64,000 nt of DNA from Deltaproteobacteria bacterium (GCA_021780225.1 JAJXZF010000045.1:1-64000), one strand, 5' to 3'; counted from the stretch's first letter, positions 9,262-18,972 are shown. A program made the numbers and translations. The notes: a model not told the origin generated them from the sequence alone.

Positions 9262-10428
9262 TCAATAATCGCGGACCTGATCGAGATAGCCGCGGTAATT
9301 GCGTGTGATTTCGGCCAGCGAATCGCCGCCGAATTTTTCCAGAAATGCGCGCGCCAACTCGAAGGCGACCACGGTTTCCGCGATCACGGCGGCGGCCGGA
9401 ATTGCGCAAACGTCGGAACGCTCGATCGCGCCGACGGCCTCCGCCTTGGTTTTGAGGTCAACCGACTTCAACGGGCGCATCAGGGTCGAAAGCGGCTTGA
9501 ACGCGACGCGCACGCGCATCGGCTCGCCCGTCGTCATCCCGCCTTCGGTGCCGCCGGAGTTGTTGGAATGGCGGGTGAACCTGCGCGCGGATGAGTCGTA
9601 GCCGATTTCGTCGTGCAATGCGGAACCGCGCACGCGCGCGGCTTGAAAGCCGATGCCGATTTCGACGCCTTTGACCGCCTGCAGGCTGAGCAGCGCCTGC
9701 GCGAGGCGGCCGTCGAGCTTGCGATCCCATTGCACGTGGCTGCCGAGACCGACCGGCAGGCCGGCCGCAATCACTTCAACCACGCCGCCGAGCGTGTCGC
9801 CTTCCTTTTTGCAGGCGTCGATTTCCGCGATAATCGCCCGCTCCGCCTCGGCGTCGGCTACGCGCACCTGCGACTCCTCGGCGATGCGCGCGAGTTCATC
9901 GAGGCCGAGATTTGGCGGCACTCGCGCTTCGGTCGAGCCGATGCTGGCGACGTAGCCGAGGACCTTGACGCCGAAGGGCGACAGCAGTTGGCGGGCGAAC
10001 GAGCCTGCCGCCACGCGCATCGTGGTTTCCCGGGCCGAGGCCCGTTCCAGCACGTCGCGGATATCTTCGAGGTTGTATTTGAGGACGCCGGCGAGATCGG
10101 CGTGACCCGGTCGGGGACGCGTGACGACTTTGGCCTCGCCGCGATTGGCGGGGTCCGCGGACATCCGCTTTTCCCAGTTCTTGAAGTCGCGATTCTCGAC
10201 GATCAGCGTTACCGGGCTGCCCATCGTACGCCCGAACCTGATTCCCGAAACGACGCGCGCCTCGTCCCGCTCGATCGCCATCCGGCCGCCCCGGCCGTAG
10301 CCTTTCTGTCGGCGCGCGAGATCGCGGTTGATGGCGGCGAGGTCAATCTCGAACCCCGCCGGCGCGCCTTCGATAACGGCCACCAGCTCCGGTCCGTGGG
10401 ATTCTCCTGCGGTAAGAAAACGCAACAT
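9262..10428 (-). CDS. aroC: chorismate synthase
   Basis: 388 residues from the ATG at 10428 (MLRFLTAGESHGPELV). The ORF track start at 10464 adds 12 residues not seen in the family. It makes chorismate from EPSP using reduced FMN. Signatures are GESHG at the start, RFGRTMGSPVTLIVENRDF, TRPRPGHADLAG and SNNSGGTEGGMTTGEP. It is the first gene of aroC-aroK-aroB. A minus-strand TATAAA around 10575-10580 could be the -10 of its promoter, with a leader of about 140 bases, but no clear -35 is seen. Confidence 0.97.
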   Translation of the reverse strand: MLRFLTAGESHGPELVAVIEGAPAGFEIDLAAINRDLARRQKGYGRGGRMAIERDEARVVSGIRFGRTMGSPVTLIVENRDFKNWEKRMSADPANRGEAKVVTRPRPGHADLAGVLKYNLEDIRDVLERASARETTMRVAAGSFARQLLSPFGVKVLGYVASIGSTEARVPPNLGLDELARIAEESQVRVADAEAERAIIAEIDACKKEGDTLGGVVEVIAAGLPVGLGSHVQWDRKLDGRLAQALLSLQAVKGVEIGIGFQAARVRGSALHDEIGYDSSARRFTRHSNNSGGTEGGMTTGEPMRVRVAFKPLSTLMRPLKSVDLKTKAEAVGAIERSDVCAIPAAAVIAETVVAFELARAFLEKFGGDSLAEITRNYRGYLDQVRDY

Positions 10429-10646
10429 CCAAATAACTTTACCCGGAAGCTCGCTGGGGTGCATCCGGGGGCTTCCGATTCAACCAGAGAAGCCCGGTTC
10501 GGGGAAGAGTCATCCTACTGAGCATTAAAAGTCGCAATTTGTTCATCAAGCATTCCAAGTGAATTAAAGCGCCATTTATACCGCAACAATCCGCCGATGG
10601 TTCTCTTCGGAAGCCCTGTTTCGTGGGCCGGAGGAGATCATTGAAA

Positions 10647-12311
10647 ATGAAACATCCGCAACGAAGACGCGTCGGGAGGCGGCTCGCGGCCTTCGCAGCC
10701 GGCTTGGGTCTGCTTGGTGCGGCCGGTTTCGCGAATCCGGCGTTCGCGCGATCGCGCGGGGGACAGAGTGCGGAAACGCTGACCCCGATTCAGCACATCG
10801 TCGTAATCTTTCAGGAGAACGTATCGTTCGATCACTACTTCGCGACCTATCCGTACGCCGCGAATACCGACGGCACGACCTTCGAGCCGGCGAAGGATCA
10901 TCGGGGCACGCCGACCGTCAACGGATTGGGAACGCTGGTCGAGGGCGAGCCGAGCGGAGTGCTGCTCACGGCCAATCCCAACACCTACAGCGGCTCGCGC
11001 GCGAATCCATTCCGGCTTTCGCACAGCCAGGCTTCCACCTGCGACCAGGATCACAATTACGGCGCGGAGCAGTTGGCGTTCGATTTCGGCCTGATGGACA
11101 ATTTTCCGGATACCGTCGGTTCGGGCAGTTGCGGCGGATTCGATTACGGTCACGGCAACGCGATCGTGATGGGCTACTTTGACGGCAACACCGTCACCGG
11201 GGTCTGGAATTACGCTCAACACTACGCGATAAGCGACAACTCGTTCGGCACGACCTTTGGTCCTTCGACGCCGGGCGCGCTGAATCTTATCGCCGGAAGC
11301 ACCTACGGCGCGAAGATCATCACGGGCGGCAGCCCGAAAGTGGTGGCGACCAACGGTTCGGGAATCGGCACGCTGGTCGGCGATCTCGATCCGGCGGGCG
11401 ACCCCTGCTCGGGCGGCACGACGATCGGCATGACCGGCACGAATATCGGCGATCTGCTGAACGCGAAAGGCGTGAGCTGGGGATGGTTCGAAGGCGGTTT
11501 CGATCTGCAAACGACGAATCCGAACGGCACCACCGGGTGCAACCGGTCGAGTCCCGCGACCCCGGCCAACGGCGGTCCGATGCAGGACTACATTCCGCAT
11601 CACGAGCCGTTCCAGTATTACGCTTCGACGCAGAACCTGAATCACACGCGTCCGAGCGTGCCGGCCGCGATGTACGGCACGAGCGCGGACACCGGCGCGA
11701 ACCATCAATACGACATCAACGATCTATTCGCCGCGATGCAGGCTGGAAATATGCCGGCGGTGACTTTCATCAAGGCGCCGGGATGGGGCGACGGCCACGC
11801 GGGTTATTCCGATCCGCTGCTCGAACAGACCTTCCTCGTCAACACGATCAACACGATCGAGAAGTCGAAGTTCTGGATGAATACGGCGATCATCATCAAC
11901 TATGACGACTCCGACGGCTGGTACGATCACCAGATGAATCCGATCGTCAACTCGTCGGCGCTGACGAATTCCAATCAGGCCCAGTACGGCGACAACCTCA
12001 CCGGAACGGGCAAATGCGGCAACGGCGCGCCGCTGTTGACGGACGACAATGGAAACCCGATACAGGGACGATGCGGCTACGGACCGCGCCTGGTCTTCAT
12101 GGTGCTCTCGCCCTACGCGAAGCAAAACTACGTTGACCATACGCTGACCGACCAAAGCTCGATCATCCGGTTCATTGAGGACAATTGGGGTTTGCCGCGG
12201 ATCGGCAACGGTTCGTACGACGCGATCGCCGGGCCGATCGCCAACATGTTCGATTTCGCCGATCGGGAAAACGCGGAGCCGCTGATTCTCGATCCGGCCA
12301 CCGGCGACTGA
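10647..12311 (+). CDS. exported phosphoesterase (phospholipase C / acid phosphatase AcpA-like family)
   Basis: 554 residues from the ATG at 10647, chosen because GGAGGAG lies 10 bases upstream; the ORF track GTG at 10623 is upstream of that site. The N-terminus is a signal peptide with a twin-Arg-like RRRVGRRLAAFAAG region and an AFA cleavage site. The mature part starts IQHIVVIFQENVSFDHYF, the metal/nucleophile region of the phosphoesterase family (PF04185). NYDDSDGWYDHQ and the KAPGWGDGHAGYSDP segment are further family features. Such enzymes are periplasmic or secreted and hydrolyse phospholipids or phosphomonoesters; substrate is not predictable here. It stands alone and is followed by a strong terminator. 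Confidence 0.88.
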   Translation: MKHPQRRRVGRRLAAFAAGLGLLGAAGFANPAFARSRGGQSAETLTPIQHIVVIFQENVSFDHYFATYPYAANTDGTTFEPAKDHRGTPTVNGLGTLVEGEPSGVLLTANPNTYSGSRANPFRLSHSQASTCDQDHNYGAEQLAFDFGLMDNFPDTVGSGSCGGFDYGHGNAIVMGYFDGNTVTGVWNYAQHYAISDNSFGTTFGPSTPGALNLIAGSTYGAKIITGGSPKVVATNGSGIGTLVGDLDPAGDPCSGGTTIGMTGTNIGDLLNAKGVSWGWFEGGFDLQTTNPNGTTGCNRSSPATPANGGPMQDYIPHHEPFQYYASTQNLNHTRPSVPAAMYGTSADTGANHQYDINDLFAAMQAGNMPAVTFIKAPGWGDGHAGYSDPLLEQTFLVNTINTIEKSKFWMNTAIIINYDDSDGWYDHQMNPIVNSSALTNSNQAQYGDNLTGTGKCGNGAPLLTDDNGNPIQGRCGYGPRLVFMVLSPYAKQNYVDHTLTDQSSIIRFIEDNWGLPRIGNGSYDAIAGPIANMFDFADRENAEPLILDPATGD

Positions 12312-12355
12312 GCACGACCGCGATCGGTAATTCAGTATCGCAGTTGCGGAAACAG

Positions 12356-12397
12356 CCCGGCGCGCGATTCGTCAAGCATCGCGCGCCGGGTTTATTT
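12356..12397 (+). terminator. rho-independent terminator after the phosphoesterase gene
   Basis: A perfect 13-bp stem, CCCGGCGCGCGAT paired with ATCGCGCGCCGGG, has a 9-base loop and is followed by TTTATTT on the plus strand. It starts 45 bases after the phosphoesterase stop. The A-rich side is weaker, so it mainly serves the plus strand, although it could also limit read-through from the convergent MaoC unit. Confidence 0.85.
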
Positions 12398-12436
12398 AAT
12401 CGCGGAAAATTTTCGCTCCGATTATCCGCCGCGGCG

Positions 12437-12898
12437 TCAGCCGTCCTTGAAATTCCGGCCCTTGAGCATCCGCGACACGGTGCATTCCATCACTTCCTCG
12501 TTGTTTTGGTTCAGCACGCGATGGATGAAGGTTACGATGCCGCGGTCGCCCTTGCTGGTCGGGCGCGCCGCCGTCACTTCGACCGTTACGCGCATCGTGT
12601 CGCCGGCGAACAGCGGCCGTTTGAAAGCCATCTTGTCCACGCCGACCAGCGCCAGCCCGACGCCGTGGATGCATCCGCTAAGAATGATCAGCCCCTCGGT
12701 GAATGAAAAAATCAGCGCGCCGGGAGCGAACCGTTTGGGATGGAGCGATCTGCGTTTTACGTATTCCTCGCTGATGAACAGTTCCTCGAAGAAACCGCCA
12801 AGCGCGACGAATTGCGAGATTTCAGCGTCGCCGACCGTTCGCGAAAGCGTTTCGATCCGATCGCCGACTTTCCAGTCTTCGAAATAGCGGGCGTCCAT
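12437..12898 (-). CDS. MaoC-like hot-dog protein, hydratase motif degenerate
   Basis: 153 residues. The opening YFEDWKVGDRIETLSRTVGDAEI and the GDTMRVTVEVTAARPT segment match MaoC-domain proteins (R-hydratase 2 fold). The normal catalytic signature, of the form G-D-x-N-P-x-H, is absent: the equivalent stretch reads ALGGFFEELFISEEY. It may therefore be a non-hydratase relative acting as an acyl-CoA binding protein or thioesterase-like subunit, or use other residues. It lies 39 bases downstream of an SDR gene on the same strand, so the pair probably serves one acyl-CoA or carbonyl pathway. Family call good, activity unknown. Confidence 0.75.
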   Translation of the reverse strand: MDARYFEDWKVGDRIETLSRTVGDAEISQFVALGGFFEELFISEEYVKRRSLHPKRFAPGALIFSFTEGLIILSGCIHGVGLALVGVDKMAFKRPLFAGDTMRVTVEVTAARPTSKGDRGIVTFIHRVLNQNNEEVMECTVSRMLKGRNFKDG

Positions 12899-12937
12899 GA
12901 TTCTCCTTCCAGAAGCAAATTATTATTGGTCACAAAG

Positions 12938-13708
12938 TCAGTCCCACATCAGTCCGCCGTCGACATTGATCGATTGTCCGGTGATATTATCGGCGTCCGA
13001 CGACGCGAGGAACGCGGCGACCTTCGCGATATCGTCGGACGAATTCGATCGGCCCAGCGGGATCGTCGCGTCGAGGCGGCGAACCGCTTCCTCTTCGCTC
13101 ACGCCCCGCTTTGGCGCCATCTCCTTCATCAGCGTATCGAACATGTGCGTGCGGGTGACGCCGGGACAGATGGCGTTGACGTTGATATTGTGGCGGGCGA
13201 GCTGCGCCGCCGCCACCCGCGTCATCGCGATTACCGCGCCCTTCGTGCCGGCGTATGCGATATTCGACGTGCCGCGATAGCCTTTGCCGGCGATCGACGC
13301 GATATTGATAATCTTCCCCGATTTTTGCCTGACCATCTCGCGCGCCGTCCGCTGCATGCAGAAAAACAGGCCGCGCGCGTTCACCGCGTGCATCCAGTCC
13401 CAGTCGGCCTCGGTCACGTCGAAGAAGCCGAGGCTGCGCGTGACGCCGGCGTTGTTGACCAAAATATCGACGCGGCCGAATTCGGCGGTGGTCCGGCGCA
13501 CCAGTTCGTCTATTTCCTCGACTTTCGCGAGGTCGGTATGCAGCAGCAGGCCGCGCCCGCCAAGCTCGCCCATCACCGCTTCGCCGCTGTCGCGATCGAC
13601 CTCGGCCGCCACCACCTGCGCGCCTTCCGCCGCGAAGCGGAGCGCCATCGCGCGGCCCATCCCGCGCCCCGCGCCGGTGATGATCGCAATTTTGTTTTCC
13701 AGCTTCAT
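12938..13708 (-). CDS. SDR family oxidoreductase (FabG-like)
   Basis: 256 residues from the ATG at 13708, preceded by GAAGGAG at a suitable distance; the ORF track start at 13750 precedes this site. A classical short-chain dehydrogenase: cofactor loop TGAGRGMGRAMAL, LVNNAGVTRS, catalytic Ser in NIASIAGKGY, YAGTKGAV with the Tyr-x3-Lys pair, and C-terminal GQSINVDGGLMWD. It probably reduces or oxidises a 3-hydroxyacyl or similar carbonyl with NAD(P)(H). Upstream of and co-oriented with the MaoC-like gene, divergent from priA. Confidence 0.9.
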   Translation of the reverse strand: MKLENKIAIITGAGRGMGRAMALRFAAEGAQVVAAEVDRDSGEAVMGELGGRGLLLHTDLAKVEEIDELVRRTTAEFGRVDILVNNAGVTRSLGFFDVTEADWDWMHAVNARGLFFCMQRTAREMVRQKSGKIINIASIAGKGYRGTSNIAYAGTKGAVIAMTRVAAAQLARHNINVNAICPGVTRTHMFDTLMKEMAPKRGVSEEEAVRRLDATIPLGRSNSSDDIAKVAAFLASSDADNITGQSINVDGGLMWD

Positions 13709-13815
13709 CGCGCGCGTCTCCTTCGATGGATTAACGGGCTTGTAGCGCAACCGGGTTCCGCCGTACAGCGCGGCGGCGTATGGCCGGGACGCGCGGCGCC
13801 GATATACATTGATCG

Positions 13816-16275
13816 ATGGCGATGAGAGCGCGGGTGGTAATCGTCGGCGCGGCGGGCGGCGTCGAGCAGCTCACCTATGCGATTCCGCCGGCCCTCGCTG
13901 GACGCCTCGACTGCGGCCATCGCGTGCTGGTTCCCCTGCGATCGCGCCGGATGACCGGCCTCGTCACCGAGGTCGGCGCGAATCTCGAAAGCGGCGGCGC
14001 CGAGCCGCGCGAAATTATCGAGCTGCTGGAAGCGGCGCCGCTTTTCGATCGCGCCCATATCCGCCTCGTCGAATTTCTTTCCGCCTATTATCTGGCGTCC
14101 GTCGCCGACGCCTATCGCGCCGTGATGCCGGCGGTTGCGCGCGTCGAATCAGGCCGCGCCTACCAGCTCGGCGCACGGCCCGACCCGCTCCGGCGGGCGG
14201 CGCTGAGCACGCTGGAGGGAGCGCTGCTTGACGCGCTCGGCGCGCGGCCGCGCACCGCCCGCCAGCTTGCGCGCTTTGGCGGCCGCCGCGAGGTCGAGGG
14301 CGCGCTGGCGCGTCTCGTCGGAGAAGGACTCGTCGTGGTGCGCGACGCGACCCGCGGCCGTCATCGCGATACGACCCGCTTGATGGTCCGCAGCATCGCC
14401 CGCGACCCCGCGATCGCGGTGCGGGGCCTGCGCCAGCGCGAGTTGCTCGCGCGGCTCGATCGCGCCGGCGCGGACGGGATCGAGCTTGCCGCGCTTGCCG
14501 CCGGGACGCCTTCCGCGCGCACGGTCGTGAGCGCGCTGTCCGCCCGCGGCCTCGTCGAAATCGCGCCGGCCGCCGCGCCGGGCGGCGGCGACGGTCGAAT
14601 TCAGCACGAACCGACGCCCGATCAGGCCGCCGCGATCGCCGCGGTCGCGCCCGCGATTCGCGATCGCCGCTTCGAGACCTTCCTGCTCTGGGGCGTGACC
14701 GCCAGCGGCAAGACCGAAGTCTATCTGCGCCTTGCGGAGGAAGCGCTTGCGCAAAATCGGCGCGCGCTCGTGATGACGCCGGAAATCGCGCTGGCCGACC
14801 AGATCGTCCGATCGTTCCGCGCCCGTTTCGGCGCGCGCGTCGGCGTCGTGCACAGCGCCCAGAACGTCGCCGAGCGATGGGCCTCGTGGTCGGCCGCGCT
14901 GGCCGGCGATTGCCGCATCATGATCGGCCCGCGGTCGGCGGTTTTCGCGCCGCTGCGCGGCCTCGGCCTGATCGTTGTCGACGAAGAGCACGATCCCGCC
15001 TACAAGAACGAAGAAGGCATCCGCTACCACGCGCGCGATCTAGCCGTCGCGCTCGGACGTTTCAGCGATTGTCCGGTGATGCTCGGTTCCGCGACGCCCT
15101 CGGCGGAATCCTTCGTCAACGCGCGGCGCGGACGCTACCGGATGCTGCGGATGCCGCGCCGGATCGGCGACCGCGCGCTGGCCGAGGTCGAGATCGTCGA
15201 TCTGCGGGAGCATCCGCACGCCGGCGATCGCAATCGCACCGGTCCGCCGCATGCGGAACCGCCCCCGCCCGACGCCGTGCCGCTTTCGCCGCCGCTGGTC
15301 GAAGCGCTGCGCGCCAATCTCGCCGGCGGCGGCCAATCGGTGATCTTTCTGAACCGCCGCGGCTATCACAATTTTCTGCAATGCCATCTCTGCGGCAACG
15401 TCATCGCCTGCGGCAATTGTTCGGTCAGCCTGACGTTTCATCTGCGCGACCGATCGCTGCGATGCCACTACTGCGGCGAAAGCGTCGCCGCCCCGGATCG
15501 CTGTCCGGAATGCGACGGTTACGGATTGGCGGGACAGGGCTTCGGCACCGAGCGGCTGGCGCAGGCGCTTGCGGAAATCCTGCCCGACGCGCGCATCGAA
15601 CGGATGGACAGCGACACCAGCGGCCGGCGCGGCGCCCGCGGCGCGATTCTCGCCCGTCTCGCCCGCGGCGAACTGGATATCCTGGTCGGCACGCAGATGA
15701 TCGCGAAAGGCTTCGATTTTCCGGGCGTGACGCTGGTCGGCGTGGTGATGGCCGACTTGACGCTCAACCTGCCCGATTACCGATCGGCCGAGCGGACCTT
15801 CCAATTGCTGACGCAGGTGGCCGGGCGCGCCGGACGCGGCGAGCGGCCCGGCCGCGTGCTGATTCAGACCTACGCGCCCCATCATTACAGCATCCGCGCC
15901 GCCCGCGATCAGGATTACGCCCGCTTCATCCGGCGTGAGCTTGATCTGCGGCGCGACCTGATGTACCCGCCGTTCGCGCGGCTGGCGCTGGTGCGGATCG
16001 AAGGAATGGACGCCGCACGCGCCGGCGCGATCGCGGCGGCCGCCGCCGCGGCGCTTGCCCGCGACGCGAAACCCGACGCGATGCGCGTGCTTGGTCCGGC
16101 CCCCGCGCCGATCGAACGGATCAAGGGCCGCTACCGCTTTCAGGTGATGCTGAAGGCCAACGAGCTGAAGGACCTGCGCGGCGCGCTTACCGCGATGCGC
16201 GCGCAAATCGCGCCGCGCGCCGCGCGCGATCGCGTGCGGCTCGCCATCGATATAGATCCCGTCAACATGCTCTGA
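13816..16275 (+). CDS. priA: primosomal replication-restart helicase PriA
   Basis: 819 residues. PriA recognises stalled forks and reloads the replicative helicase. The N-terminal DNA-binding region is followed by Walker A GVTASGKTEVYL (about residue 295), the Walker B DEEH box, and the zinc domain with four CxxC pairs (CHLCGN, CGNCSV, CHYCGE, CPECDG). Motif V/VI segments GTQMIAKGFDFPGVTLVG and QLLTQVAGRAGRGERPG are clear. The start at 13816 has a second ATG two codons later. Divergent from the SDR gene, with about 107 bases between them. Confidence 0.97.
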   Translation: MAMRARVVIVGAAGGVEQLTYAIPPALAGRLDCGHRVLVPLRSRRMTGLVTEVGANLESGGAEPREIIELLEAAPLFDRAHIRLVEFLSAYYLASVADAYRAVMPAVARVESGRAYQLGARPDPLRRAALSTLEGALLDALGARPRTARQLARFGGRREVEGALARLVGEGLVVVRDATRGRHRDTTRLMVRSIARDPAIAVRGLRQRELLARLDRAGADGIELAALAAGTPSARTVVSALSARGLVEIAPAAAPGGGDGRIQHEPTPDQAAAIAAVAPAIRDRRFETFLLWGVTASGKTEVYLRLAEEALAQNRRALVMTPEIALADQIVRSFRARFGARVGVVHSAQNVAERWASWSAALAGDCRIMIGPRSAVFAPLRGLGLIVVDEEHDPAYKNEEGIRYHARDLAVALGRFSDCPVMLGSATPSAESFVNARRGRYRMLRMPRRIGDRALAEVEIVDLREHPHAGDRNRTGPPHAEPPPPDAVPLSPPLVEALRANLAGGGQSVIFLNRRGYHNFLQCHLCGNVIACGNCSVSLTFHLRDRSLRCHYCGESVAAPDRCPECDGYGLAGQGFGTERLAQALAEILPDARIERMDSDTSGRRGARGAILARLARGELDILVGTQMIAKGFDFPGVTLVGVVMADLTLNLPDYRSAERTFQLLTQVAGRAGRGERPGRVLIQTYAPHHYSIRAARDQDYARFIRRELDLRRDLMYPPFARLALVRIEGMDAARAGAIAAAAAAALARDAKPDAMRVLGPAPAPIERIKGRYRFQVMLKANELKDLRGALTAMRAQIAPRAARDRVRLAIDIDPVNML

Positions 16276-16291
16276 CAGGATCCGCGCGGCG

Positions 16292-16639
16292 CTATTTTCG
16301 GCGCACGATCACGGCCGTTCCATACGCCGCGATCTCGCTCATCATCCCCGCGATTTCGTTGCAATCGAAGCGCATCGCCAGCACCGCGTTGCCGCCGCGT
16401 TCCATCACCGCCAGCCGCAGCCGTTCGATCGCCTGGTTGCGGCTGTCCGTCAGCAGTTGCGTATAGCCGCGCGCCTCGCCGCCGAACACGGTGCGCAGGC
16501 TCGCCCCGAAATTGGAAAAAACATTGCGCGCCCGCACCACCAGGCCAAAGACCTCGCCCAGCACCTGCGTGACTTCATATCCGGGCAGATCGTTCATCGT
16601 CGAGACGATTACTTTGTCGATCGCGTCATCGCTGTCCAT
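16292..16639 (-). CDS. YbjQ/UPF0145 family protein
   Basis: 115 residues. IVSTMNDLPGYEVTQVLGEVFG, the R-N-x-F-S segment VRARNVFSNFGASLRT, ARGYTQLLTDSRNQAIERL and GGNAVLAMRFDCNEI are the conserved blocks of YbjQ-like proteins, which form pentamers and were once labelled heavy-metal-binding. No physiological role is established. Its 3' end is 16 bases from the convergent priA stop; upstream is a divergent gap of about 150 bases shared with the hydrolase gene. Confidence 0.85.
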   Translation of the reverse strand: MDSDDAIDKVIVSTMNDLPGYEVTQVLGEVFGLVVRARNVFSNFGASLRTVFGGEARGYTQLLTDSRNQAIERLRLAVMERGGNAVLAMRFDCNEIAGMMSEIAAYGTAVIVRRK

Positions 16640-16790
16640 CCGATGAGCGTAAATGCGCGTCCGGCGGGCGGCAATCCGCTTTTGCGCGGGCCGGCCGGGC
16701 GGACGCGCTCAATTTTGCGTAACGCGCCGATTTCGCTACCATCGCGAATATCGCCGCGCCGGTGCGCGGCGCCGAGGAGCATCGATCGCA

Positions 16791-17687
16791 ATGGAAATTC
16801 CGGCGCCGATTCATGAGCTTGACGCCGTGATGGACGACGGGGCCGTCCTTCGTATCCGCCAACACGGCAATCCCGCCGGTCCGCGCCTTGCGCTGAGCCA
16901 CGGCAACGGCCTTGCGATCGACGGCTACCTGCCGTTCTGGCAGCCGCTGTGCGCGCGCTACGAACTGGTTCTGTTCGATTTCCGCAATCACGGTCGCAAT
17001 CCGCTCCATCGCTTCGCCAATCACAATTGGCCGAATTTCATCCGCGACCTCGAGGTCGTCCATCGCAAAATCGAGGCGGAATTGGGCCACAAGCCGATCG
17101 CCGGCGTGTTTCATTCCCTTTCGGCCGTCACCGCCACGATGCATGCGCATCAGTACGGGCGGCGCTTCGATCCGCTGGTGCTGTTCGATCCGCCGTTCTA
17201 TCCGCGTGACGGCCATCCCTTGCGTGATCGCCACGTCGCCGGCGAAGACGGCATCGCCGAACGCGCCGCGCGCCGCAACGAAAGCTTCGCCGCTCCGGAG
17301 GATCTGGCGCGGCAGTTCCGCAAATACTTTCCCAACTGGGTTCCCGGCGCGCATGAGCTGATGGCCCGCGCCACGCTGCGCTACGACGAAGCCGGCAAGC
17401 GCTGGACGCTCGCCTGCCCGCGCGAGTTCGAGGCGCACGTTTTTCGCAGCAATCGCGAAACCACCGGATGGACCGCGCTCGGGCGCGTTCCGGCCGCGGT
17501 CAAGTTGATTTGCGCCGATCCGAAATTCGGCGACGGCCCGGCGCTGATCGGAAAGGCGGTTTCAGCGGAAGCGCCGGTCGAGTACGAGTTCATTCCGGAG
17601 ACGACGCATTTCCTGCAAATCGAAAAACCCGCCGAGTGTATCCGCGCGATGGAGACCTTTCTGCGCGCGCGGAAATTCATCGACTGA
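16791..17687 (+). CDS. alpha/beta-hydrolase family protein
   Basis: 298 residues from the ATG at 16791 with GAGGAG upstream; the ORF track start at 16653 has no family support. The fold reads well: LALSHGNGLAIDGYLPFW (oxyanion region), ELVLFDFRNHGRN, the nucleophile elbow GVFHSLSAVTA, and a late His in ETTHFLQIEKP. The elbow is H-S-L-S rather than the usual G-x-S-x-G, but Ser is in place. Substrate unknown. A 9-base gap precedes the ABC ATPase gene, so the two are probably co-transcribed, though no functional link is evident. Confidence 0.8.
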   Translation: MEIPAPIHELDAVMDDGAVLRIRQHGNPAGPRLALSHGNGLAIDGYLPFWQPLCARYELVLFDFRNHGRNPLHRFANHNWPNFIRDLEVVHRKIEAELGHKPIAGVFHSLSAVTATMHAHQYGRRFDPLVLFDPPFYPRDGHPLRDRHVAGEDGIAERAARRNESFAAPEDLARQFRKYFPNWVPGAHELMARATLRYDEAGKRWTLACPREFEAHVFRSNRETTGWTALGRVPAAVKLICADPKFGDGPALIGKAVSAEAPVEYEFIPETTHFLQIEKPAECIRAMETFLRARKFID

Positions 17688-17696
17688 CCGGTTCCG

Positions 17697-18557
17697 TTGA
17701 ACGTGAAAAAATCCTCCGCGCATCCCGAAGCGCCCGCCAAATCGGCGCGCCGCCGCATCCAGCCGCCGGTCGTCGCGATCAATGGCCTGGTCGTCGAGCG
17801 CGACGCCCCTATCCTCAATTCGATCGACTGGCGCGTCGCGCGCGGCGAGCACTGGGTCATCCTCGGCGCCAACGGCTCGGGCAAGACCTCGATGCTGAGC
17901 ACGCTGACCGGATACATGCCGCCGACCGCCGGCGAAATCGTCCTGCTCGGCGAAACCTACGGACGCAGCGATTGGCGCGAGCTGCGCAAGCGCGTCGGCA
18001 TCATCAGCTCCGCCATCCTCAACCTGATGGAAGGCCACGAGACGGCGCTGTCCGCCGTGATCAGCGGGCGGCATGCGATGCTCGGGATGTGGGGCGAAGC
18101 CGGCGCCGGCGAACGCGCCGACGCGATGCGCATCCTGCGCCAGATCGAGGCGGCCCATCTGCGCGATCGGCCGTGGCGCTTTTTATCGCAGGGCGAGCGC
18201 CAGCGCGTCTTGATCGGGCGGGCGCTGATGGCGCGGCCGGAGCTGCTGATCCTCGATGAACCGTGCGCAGGTCTCGATCCGGTCGCGCGCGAACATTTCG
18301 TTCAGTTCCTCGAACGGCTGGCCCGCCGCCGCGGCGCGCCGACGCTGCTGCTGGTCACCCATCATGTCGAGGAGATCATGCCGGCCTTTTCGCACGTTCT
18401 GGTACTGGCCGGCGGGCGCGTGCTGGCGCAGGGACCGAAGCCGCGCGTGCTGACGTCGGCGACGCTCTCGCGCGCCTTCGGCGCGCCAGTGCGCTTGCGC
18501 CTGAAAGCGGGGCGTTATTCGCTCTCCGTCCGCCCGTCCGCGAAGGTCGTTATTTAA
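17697..18557 (+). CDS. ABC transporter ATP-binding protein, stand-alone
   Basis: 286 residues from TTG 17697, or GTG at 17703. Full nucleotide-binding domain: Walker A LGANGSGKTSM, Q-loop in KRVGIISSAIL, signature LSQGERQRVLIGRA, Walker B LLILDEPCAGLDP, and H-loop VTHHVEEI. The pattern resembles YlmA/ModF-like ATPases encoded without a permease. No membrane component is adjacent, so the partner is elsewhere or the protein works as a non-transport ABC ATPase. The first 20 residues are basic and low complexity. Confidence 0.88.
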   Translation: MNVKKSSAHPEAPAKSARRRIQPPVVAINGLVVERDAPILNSIDWRVARGEHWVILGANGSGKTSMLSTLTGYMPPTAGEIVLLGETYGRSDWRELRKRVGIISSAILNLMEGHETALSAVISGRHAMLGMWGEAGAGERADAMRILRQIEAAHLRDRPWRFLSQGERQRVLIGRALMARPELLILDEPCAGLDPVAREHFVQFLERLARRRGAPTLLLVTHHVEEIMPAFSHVLVLAGGRVLAQGPKPRVLTSATLSRAFGAPVRLRLKAGRYSLSVRPSAKVVI

Positions 18558-18972
18558 CGCACGCGAAGAATCGGGATAATCGCGCCAGTTTTGGCGATGC
18601 GGCCGCCGCGCCGCCTGAAAACATCGTCTATCGAACGCCAGCCGGGATAAATCGTCAAACCGTCTTGGCTCATGGCGGGCGCGACCGAGACTCACCGATA
18701 TGCGATCGATTAGAATTGCCGCAACGGGAGAAACGGGCGGGCAAGCTCAAATATCAAGAGAAAATTCCGGGAGTGAGGCGATTAATAAAACCAACTTCAT
18801 GATTCCGCTAAATCCGGGTTCCGACAAGAGTATTCGTCAAACGAATCGCGGAGCTTTGCGGATCTTCCGTTCGTCATCTTACATTTCAAAAAGCTGGTCG
18901 CGCGATCCGCAAGATGGATCTTCAAGGGCGTCCGGCGGCTCTGCTAATATTGGGTGTTGACGCGCTTAACCG
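18558..18972 (+). other. intergenic region upstream of def
   Basis: About 415 bases with no supportable gene. Base composition is visibly more AT-rich than the flanks. The ORFs listed here have no recognisable domain and poor codon pattern. The only signal I would support is the promoter-like element at its right end. Confidence 0.5.
18942..18950 (+). promoter_or_regulatory. putative extended -10 promoter for def-fmt-rsmB
   Basis: TGCTAATAT matches an extended -10 (TGn plus a TATAAT-like hexamer) and lies about 23 bases before the def ATG. No good -35 is visible, as expected for extended -10 promoters. Similar elements occur before glnA and mscS. There is no clear Shine-Dalgarno before def. 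Confidence 0.35.
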
